Below, piece after piece: positions 58,030-64,000 of a DNA stretch of 64,000 nucleotides. The stretch spans positions 95,191,294 through 95,255,293 of the forward strand of contig CM046443.1 in NCBI GenBank assembly GCA_025506515.1. The letters are read 5' to 3'. This DNA is from Flaveria trinervia. Lineage: Eukaryota; Streptophyta; Magnoliopsida; Asterales; Asteraceae. A model generated the notes under the pieces. The model did no database searches and was not told the origin of the DNA. It worked only from the letters and a program-made list of their open reading frames with translations. The position numbers and the translations under genes were made by a program. How positions within the stretch are numbered: the stretch's first letter is position 1; each line of letters begins with the position of its first letter.

Positions 58030-58876
58030 TGTAACATCCTGTATTTTTCCCTTAATTAAAAGTTAACGTCATTTATTTTTGTAAGGACTATTTATATCAT
58101 TTATTGAATTTATGGGTGTAGTTTATGCTTGTTTCTTTTTGTTATTAATCTTTAATGTGAAAGTTAATATTATAATTATTAAATTGAATATATAAAAATA
58201 GTAATAATAATATTAATAATAATGGTAATATTTATAATAACAATATAACCATAATAATAATAATAATAATAATAATAATCTATAATAATAATAATAATAA
58301 TAATAATATAAAGTGATGATAATAGTAATACTAAAATAATAATTAATAAAAGTTAATTAACTCAAATGATTAAAACTCAAAATGTAGTCCAGGGGGTATT
58401 TTTTAAATTTTTAAAACTTTAAATGAGAGTTTTGAGCATAAATAATAACAATTCAAACTTCAGGGGCCCTTTTTGTAATTAATTAAAAACTCAAACCAAT
58501 CCCCCTTTCACCCCCGCAAGTCCGACGCCATCTCCGGCCACCTCCAGCCAACATTCGGCGAAGGTCTAAACCCACTAAATCCTCGAATTAATGAACCCAA
58601 ATCGTTTCAATTGGTTCATGAAACCGATTCGAACTTGATGATGAGCTTTAATTGTGTCCAAGCGACGTTTATGTAGTCGATTGGGATCAGGTAACCGATT
58701 ACACCCAAACGTCAATCGTTCGACAATTAAACTCTCATTATAATCCAATTAATCGAACGTACACAATCATTTAACTATCTCTAGTCTATTCCAATTTCCA
58801 ATTTCACCTTAAACACACAAAAATCTAGGATTTGATCATCATCTTCATCGCAACCTGCAACCAAAGTGTTCATCTC
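58030..58876 (+). repeat. Tekay-3 3' LTR, first part
   Basis: Starts TGTAACATCCTG after AAGTTGGGGAGAC, a PPT like that of Tekay-1. TAA-rich microsatellite at 58250-58310. Interrupted at ATCTC by the reverse solo LTR. Confidence 0.88.
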
Positions 58877-61393
58877 TGTCACACCCCAACCTTGACGGCG
58901 GAAACGTCAAGATGTGAGGGTTAAGATTGTTCACAGCCACATAACGCTATATTAAAATGTAAATATTAATATCATAAGTCTTGAAATGAAAAGAAATACA
59001 ATCATAAGTCTCAAACAAGTAATAAGTTCAAACGTAACATAACATAATGTAAAACTTTTATTTCATTAACTAGGTCCAAGTCCTAGATTATTGCATACTT
59101 CATATGGATCACTTTAAACTCGAGGTTGACTTGAAACATGATAAAAATAAGAGTCAACTAAAAATAGTTGGTGAGTTTCCAAGGTTTTCATACATAAAAT
59201 GATAAAGTTACAAGTAGCAATTCATGTCATAGGTCATAAGCAGTAAGGTTATAGAATACATATCGTTACAACCAAACCTCGACTTGATTACAAGTATAAA
59301 GATTGGCTAAGTGTATTTGGTTCCCTAGTGCACAAGCATACGGCTCCTAGGAGTCGGCAATACATCGACTTTAGCACCAAATAGGCTTGTCAGGCCCAAA
59401 GATCTAAGACGTCGCCAGGCTAGCAATAGTTATGATTATAAAAAACTATGTATCTCATATAAAACTTCAATACACAAATAACCATGACATAATAATAAGA
59501 TGATTGCATGTGCTTACAAGTCTCAAACGTTTATAAGTGTACATGTATAGATAATCATGTTTCACCCCAAAGTAGTGTGAAATAAAATAAAATGGGGCAA
59601 GGAAAACTCACTTGACAATAAATATATAATGGCGATTAATAAGAATAATAACAAGCGTCGCTCCAAGGTGTATCGTCACAAGACACCTAAATATATATAT
59701 TTACAAGATTAAAGCTTTACAATAAATTAACAGGACTAAGAAAATCAACTTGATGTGTGGGGTTTGTTAATTATTATTGTCAAATAAGAACTCAATTATA
59801 TTCCCGTGGGAACGATTTTATTTATATTTTATATATAAATATATAGATTGATATAACTTTTATAACAATTTGTAATGTTTATAAAGTTTAAATTAAATTT
59901 TATCACTAAATAAAATGAACACAAATAAGAAAAATTATAAAGGTAATGTTTGAAATAATAATAGTTTATATAAATTAAACTAGTATTAAATTCTAAATTT
60001 ATAAAAAATATTCTAACTATATTATTAAATTAGGATATAATATAAAGGTATTTTTTTTAAACAAATTACAGAAAAATGTTTAAATAGTTTTTAAAAGAAA
60101 CAAAGCTTATGAAATGATTTTCCAATTTTAGAAATTTTTTAATATTAATTTGAAGGCCAAAAAGGCCTTAAAAGTTTTTTTTTAAAATAAAACAGAGGGT
60201 GCCCGGTTCGAACCGGGACCTCTAAGTGGAGATGGAAGTGTTTTAACCAGTGAACCAAGGCATCCAGCCGCGTTAGTGTTCGCGTTTAAATTGATAAAAA
60301 GCATACTTAAACAAAAACCCCGAAATCCTTAAGAACCCTAGAACCCAATCGATCAAAATTGATCGTCAATTCGAGGTTGTTGATCGAATTAACCATGGGC
60401 TTTTGTTCCCCGACCGAAATCGAGTTTAAACATGTGTTAATCACCTGTTGTAGATTAATTGATTATGAACATTGTTGACACCCAGCCGCGACCACAACGA
60501 GGCTCGATTGTTATGCAAACGTGATGGAAATCAAATTGAACTCGTGTAAAGCTTCGAATGAAGTTCTTGATGCAAAGCCCTCAATCAAATGAAGTTAAAA
60601 ATGTTCGGAAGATGGCTCTCGCTTAGCTTGCAGGTTCGTGACGAAAGGGTATCAGATTGCGTTGTTTGAGTGTTTAGATGTAATTGATAGTTGTGAACGT
60701 TTAGTATTGGTTGGATGATTGTTTAAGTTCGTTTAATTTGGTGTTATTAGCGTTTAATGCTCGACCGGTTAACTCATCGATTAAAGTTTCGGTTTCACGT
60801 TCGATCCACTTCATAACTGAGTTAAAACCTAATTAAGTCTTACGTTTAAGTTCGAATCATGTTCTGGAGACGATTGAAATCGTTTGAGGATCAAAATTTG
60901 AAGATTTGATGCGGTTTCGAGGCTCGCCGGACTCCGGCCGAAGGTGACCGGAGCGGCTGCGGAAATACGGGGGAGGGAAGTTTTGGGTTTTAATTAATTA
61001 CACATTTGGTCCCTCAACATTAAGTTTCTTTTTATTTTAAGCAGAAACTTCAATATAAAGTTTATAAATTGACATTAAGACCCCCTAATCTTTAACTACT
61101 AAAGTTTTAAACATTGTTAAATTTAATAACTATACAATTTATTTTTATTATCATAGTAACATTATTATAGTTATTATTATTCAATTATTATTACAAATAT
61201 TATTATTATGATTATAATTATTATTATTATTACTTTATTAATATTAACATTATTATTTTTATTTAATATTTATTCTTACCTAATGATAATAATGAATAAG
61301 CACAAACAACACATGAGTTTCAAAATTGACAATAATAACCCTTGTAAGAGTAACGAAGTTAACTTTTAGTTAACGAAAATACGAGATGTTACA
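58877..61393 (-). repeat. Solo LTR of the Tekay-1/3 family, minus strand, inside Tekay-3 LTR
   Basis: 2,517 bases with perfect TSD ATCTC (58872-58876, 61394-61398). In sense orientation TGTAACATCTCG...GGGGTGTGACA, clearly related to Tekay-1 and Tekay-3 LTRs, with the tRNA-like module at 60195-60265 and a CCGGCC-rich stretch near 60930. No internal domain, so it is a recombination product. Confidence 0.88.
60195..60265 (-). other. tRNA-like module in the minus-strand solo LTR
   Basis: On the minus strand: A-box-like TGGTTCACTGG, B box GGTTCGAACC inside CCCGGTTCGAACCGGG, variable-loop AGGTC, then TTTTATTTT about 10 bases after the end. Module start lies 1,128 bases from the LTR start, as in Tekay-1. 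The central part (ACACTTCCATCTCCACTTAG) is unlike Tekay-1. Confidence 0.7.
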
Positions 61394-61398
61394 ATCTC

Positions 61399-63145
61399 GT
61401 TCTGAGCATTCTTAATCTCAATTAAATAAGGGCTTTTGGTCGTAATCACTCTCGGAAGCTTCACACGTGATTAATTTGATTATCCCCATCATTTGCTCAC
61501 CAATCAAATCAAACTTGGTCGCGGTCTATTCTTCGACTTGTTCATCCCCGAATCCATCCTCAACCGGGTAATTAAGTACATCCTTACACTCGTTTTTACA
61601 TGAGTAGCAAAAGCCCCATGAACATAATCGTTAACCGAATCGAATTGGTGTTCAATTTGGGCTTTAATCGAATCTAGGGTTCATACGTTTGGGGTTTTTT
61701 ATAATTGTGTTTTCAGAATTAAGAACCATTCTAGCACGGCTGCGGCCCTTGGTTCATTTGTAAGACCCGCTTCTCCTAAACGGAGGTCCTGGTTTGAATC
61801 CGGGGAACCTCATGTTTTATTTTTAAGGCTTTTGGGCCTTCAAAACTAATTCTAAATTTTTTTAAAAGATTATAAAAAGCCATTTTATAAAAGTTGTTTT
61901 TTAAATACTTTTAATTATTTTCTGAAAATATTTCTTAAAATATATATATATATACTTTTATACTTTTATCTTAAAAAAAGAGAAAATGAAATTATAACTA
62001 GTTTATTTGTATAAAAACTAGACTTTAAATAGTACTTTATTTCACAAATATTATTATTTCAAACGTGTATTTAAATTATTATTACTTAACTTGTGTTTAT
62101 TAAACTTTATAATCCTTATATGTATACAAATTGCTAACTGTTATATATATATAAACTTTATAAAATGTTTTCTTGATTCCAACAAATATAATTGGTTTCA
62201 TTTTGTTAAACATAATTATTTGACAAGCCCAAAACACCAAATTAAGACCCTAGTCCTCGTAAAGCTTATTATTAGACGTTAAATTCTTGTAAATATATAT
62301 ATATATATATATATATTTAGGTATCTTGTGAAGGATTAAGTTGGAACGACGTTTATTATTTTAATAATCATCATTTATATACTTATTGATCATGTGAGTT
62401 TTTATGCTACTTTTTACTTTATTTCATACCTTTTTGGGGTGAAACATGTTAACATATAAACTTACACTTGTATACATCTGGTACTTGTAAATGCACATAT
62501 AATTCATCTTTACTTCTTGTCATGGTTATTGAAATAATGTGAGTCTTATATGATAGACATGTTGACATTCATTAACTATTGCTAGCCTAGCAACGTCATA
62601 GATCTATGGGCCTAACAAGCTATTTGGTGCTAAAGCCGAGGTTATTGCCGGCTCCTGATGACGTATCTTGTTCATTATGGGAACCAAGTAAAAATTAGCT
62701 AATCGTTATAAACTTGTAATCTTAATCTTGGTCAAGGTTTGATTGTAGCTATATATGTTCTATAATCTTGCATAACTCATAACCTATGACATGAATTCTA
62801 CTTGTAATCTTTTGATATATTATGTATATTAAACCTAGGAAACTCACAATTTTATAGTTGACCTTTAACATGTTTTTAAGCTGATTTATCTTAATGTGCA
62901 GAAAATGACGCTTGAAGTTATCATTTGAAGTCTGCAGAAATCTAGGATTTAGACCTAGGATAAGGAATAAAATGAATGGATTATTTTGTCTTTGTTTCGT
63001 TTATTTCATATTTGAGACTTATGTTTGTAATTGATTTTTAAAACTTATGATAATGATATTTTTATTTAAAGATAGTGTTATGTGCCTGTAAACAATCTTA
63101 ACCCTCACACCTCGACGATACCGTCGTTAAGGTTGGGGTGTGACA
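61399..63145 (+). repeat. Tekay-3 3' LTR, second part
   Basis: Continues from 58876 and ends GGTTGGGGTGTGACA. It includes shared blocks at 62433-62453 and 62572-62611, TA runs (61940-61954, 62292-62317) and the tRNA-like module. The whole LTR would be about 2.6 kb. Confidence 0.88.
61744..61812 (+). other. tRNA-like module in Tekay-3 3' LTR, degraded
   Basis: A-box region TTGGTTCATTTGTAAGAC, variable-loop AGGTC and B-box GGTTTGAATCC (C to T in the invariant TTCGA). Followed by TTTTATTTTT. The anticodon-like region differs from the other copies. Probably inactive. Confidence 0.6.
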
Positions 63146-63178
63146 CCTCACATCTCGATGATTCTGTCGTCAAGGTTG
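63146..63178 (+). repeat. Extra copy of the LTR terminal ~33 bp
   Basis: CCTCACATCTCGATGATTCT and following bases resemble the last part of the preceding LTR (63102-63134) but stop at AAGGTTG, before GGGTGTGACA. Confidence 0.55.
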
Positions 63179-63179
63179 A

Positions 63180-64000
63180 AAAATTACAGGTTTAGTCCTA
63201 AGGTTTGAAAAAACATAACGCCTAAATTTTACCTTTCATCCCTATGATTGAAAAATTACAGGTTTAGTCCTAAGGTTTGAAAAAATGTAACGCCTTTCGT
63301 CCCTGGGTCGAACGACCGTTAATTTATTATGTTAAGTAGCTATAAAATGACTATTTTGTCTTTCTTCTTTCTCATTCAACCCCATCTCAACCACTACCAC
63401 TATCACCACCTCCACCACCACCCACCACTATCTTCACCACCACATGATATACCCCATCTCTACCACTGCTCTACCACACCTCACCACCGTGCATATCACG
63501 ACTTCACTCCTCCTCTAAATTTCCACCACCACCACCACTACCACCATCGTCGTCATCATCATCATCTCTATACTCTCTGATCTCTAATTCATTCATCATC
63601 ATAGTACCTCCATCTTATCTATCTCTCATAATCAAATTCACCAAAATAACATTCTCCTACATAATCTCCTTCACCATGTATGTCTCGCAAAAGCTGCAAT
63701 CAGCTCATGAATCAACTTCACAACCGATTTTATGAAGGCAATGACGGAGGATTCATCACCGTCATCGTCGGAGTCAACAACGGAAATGACTCGGTCGACT
63801 CGAAGGAGGAGCGAGTCAGATTGAGGTATGAGTGAGTTGAATCGGCATGGAGTGGTGGTAGAGGTGGTGTTGGTGGTTGAGATGCGGCTAAATGAGAAAT
63901 AAGAAGGGTAAAATAGTCATTTTATAGCTACTTAACATAATAAATTAATGACCGTTTGACATAGGGACGTAACATGTTACATTTTTTCAAGCCATAAGAT
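63180..64000. mobile_element. Second fold-back element, cut by the window end
   Basis: Inverted repeats of about 90 bases (about 63270-63358 and 63911-63998) include TAGCTATAAAATGACTATTT and its inverse. A 45-base segment GAAAAATTACAGGTTTAGTC... occurs twice in tandem on the left (63177, 63248). The centre is CCACCACC-rich, giving a His/Pro-rich frame (63329-63580) that resembles repeat rather than gene. The architecture is like 31732-32663 but the terminal sequences differ. The right end may lie outside the window. Confidence 0.65.

Larger units (their letters stand above)
56476..63145 (+). mobile_element. Tekay-3: deleted relative of Tekay-1
   Basis: A fragment of 5' LTR (56476-56774), then the second half of integrase, then a 3' LTR split by a solo LTR. 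The LTR and integrase resemble Tekay-1 far more than Tekay-2. A deletion joined the 5' LTR directly to integrase, removing PBS, gag, protease, RT and RNase H. No left target-site copy survives. TCGAGACGAAATTCTTATAA at 57997, before the 3' LTR, matches the same place in Tekay-1. Confidence 0.82.

Noticed and set aside
63329..63580. 83-residue His/Pro-rich open frame
   Set aside because: Same situation as at 31870; the repeat composition explains it.
1..64000. CRISPR arrays, bacterial operons, rRNA genes, canonical tRNA genes
   Set aside because: None seen; repeats are minisatellites, microsatellites or LTR features, and the tRNA-like modules do not fold as canonical tRNAs.

Overview
The window is nuclear DNA of a flowering plant made almost entirely of nested transposable elements; I found no cellular protein-coding gene. 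AT-rich DNA, Athila, chromovirus (Tekay-like) and Sirevirus-type LTR retrotransposons, hAT elements and long-TIR fold-back elements point to a eudicot. The mix of families would suit Asteraceae, but that is a low-confidence inference. Nearly every element gene carries stops or frameshifts, so this is repeat-rich intergenic chromatin.

Layout. 1-822: AT-rich DNA with a degenerate minisatellite. 823-4321: a decayed hAT element with a minus-strand transposase pseudogene. 4327-26754: an Athila (Ty3/gypsy) element with TSD CCTAT, inserted at the outer edge of the hAT element. It has a tRNA-Asp-type primer-binding site, broken gag and pol, and a downstream third gene. A Tekay-like element (Tekay-1, 6049-15316, TSD ACAAA) sits inside its gag. 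26760-33001: AT-rich DNA with a minus-strand solo LTR (28701-30999, TSD CCATA) and a fold-back element (31732-32663). 33002-56475: a second minus-strand LTR of the solo-LTR family, split by Tekay-2 (33119-54584, TSD ATAAT). Tekay-2 is itself split in its integrase by a Sirevirus-like Ty1/copia element (39367-51726, TSD ATCCC). A small hAT-type MITE lies at 55106-55662. 56476-63145: a deleted Tekay-1 relative (Tekay-3) whose 3' LTR is split by an opposite-strand solo LTR (58877-61393, TSD ATCTC). 63180-64000: a second fold-back element that runs off the window.

Order of events from nesting: hAT, then Athila, then Tekay-1 on the left; minus-strand LTR, then Tekay-2, then Sirevirus in the middle; Tekay-3, then solo LTR on the right.

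The most unusual signal is a tRNA-like module inside the Tekay-1/Tekay-3-family LTRs, at 7178, 14011, 60265 (minus) and 61744, with a fifth copy truncated at 56758. Each full copy has an A-box-like and a B-box-like Pol III promoter element at tRNA spacing, sits about 1.1-1.2 kb from the LTR start, and is followed within about 20 bases by oligo-T. Other notable signals are a candidate 91-base intron at the Tekay-1 gag/pol boundary, a 117-base copy of the Athila U5 end lodged between its own gag and pol, perfect hairpins in the Athila and Sirevirus elements, and short blocks conserved between otherwise diverged LTRs.
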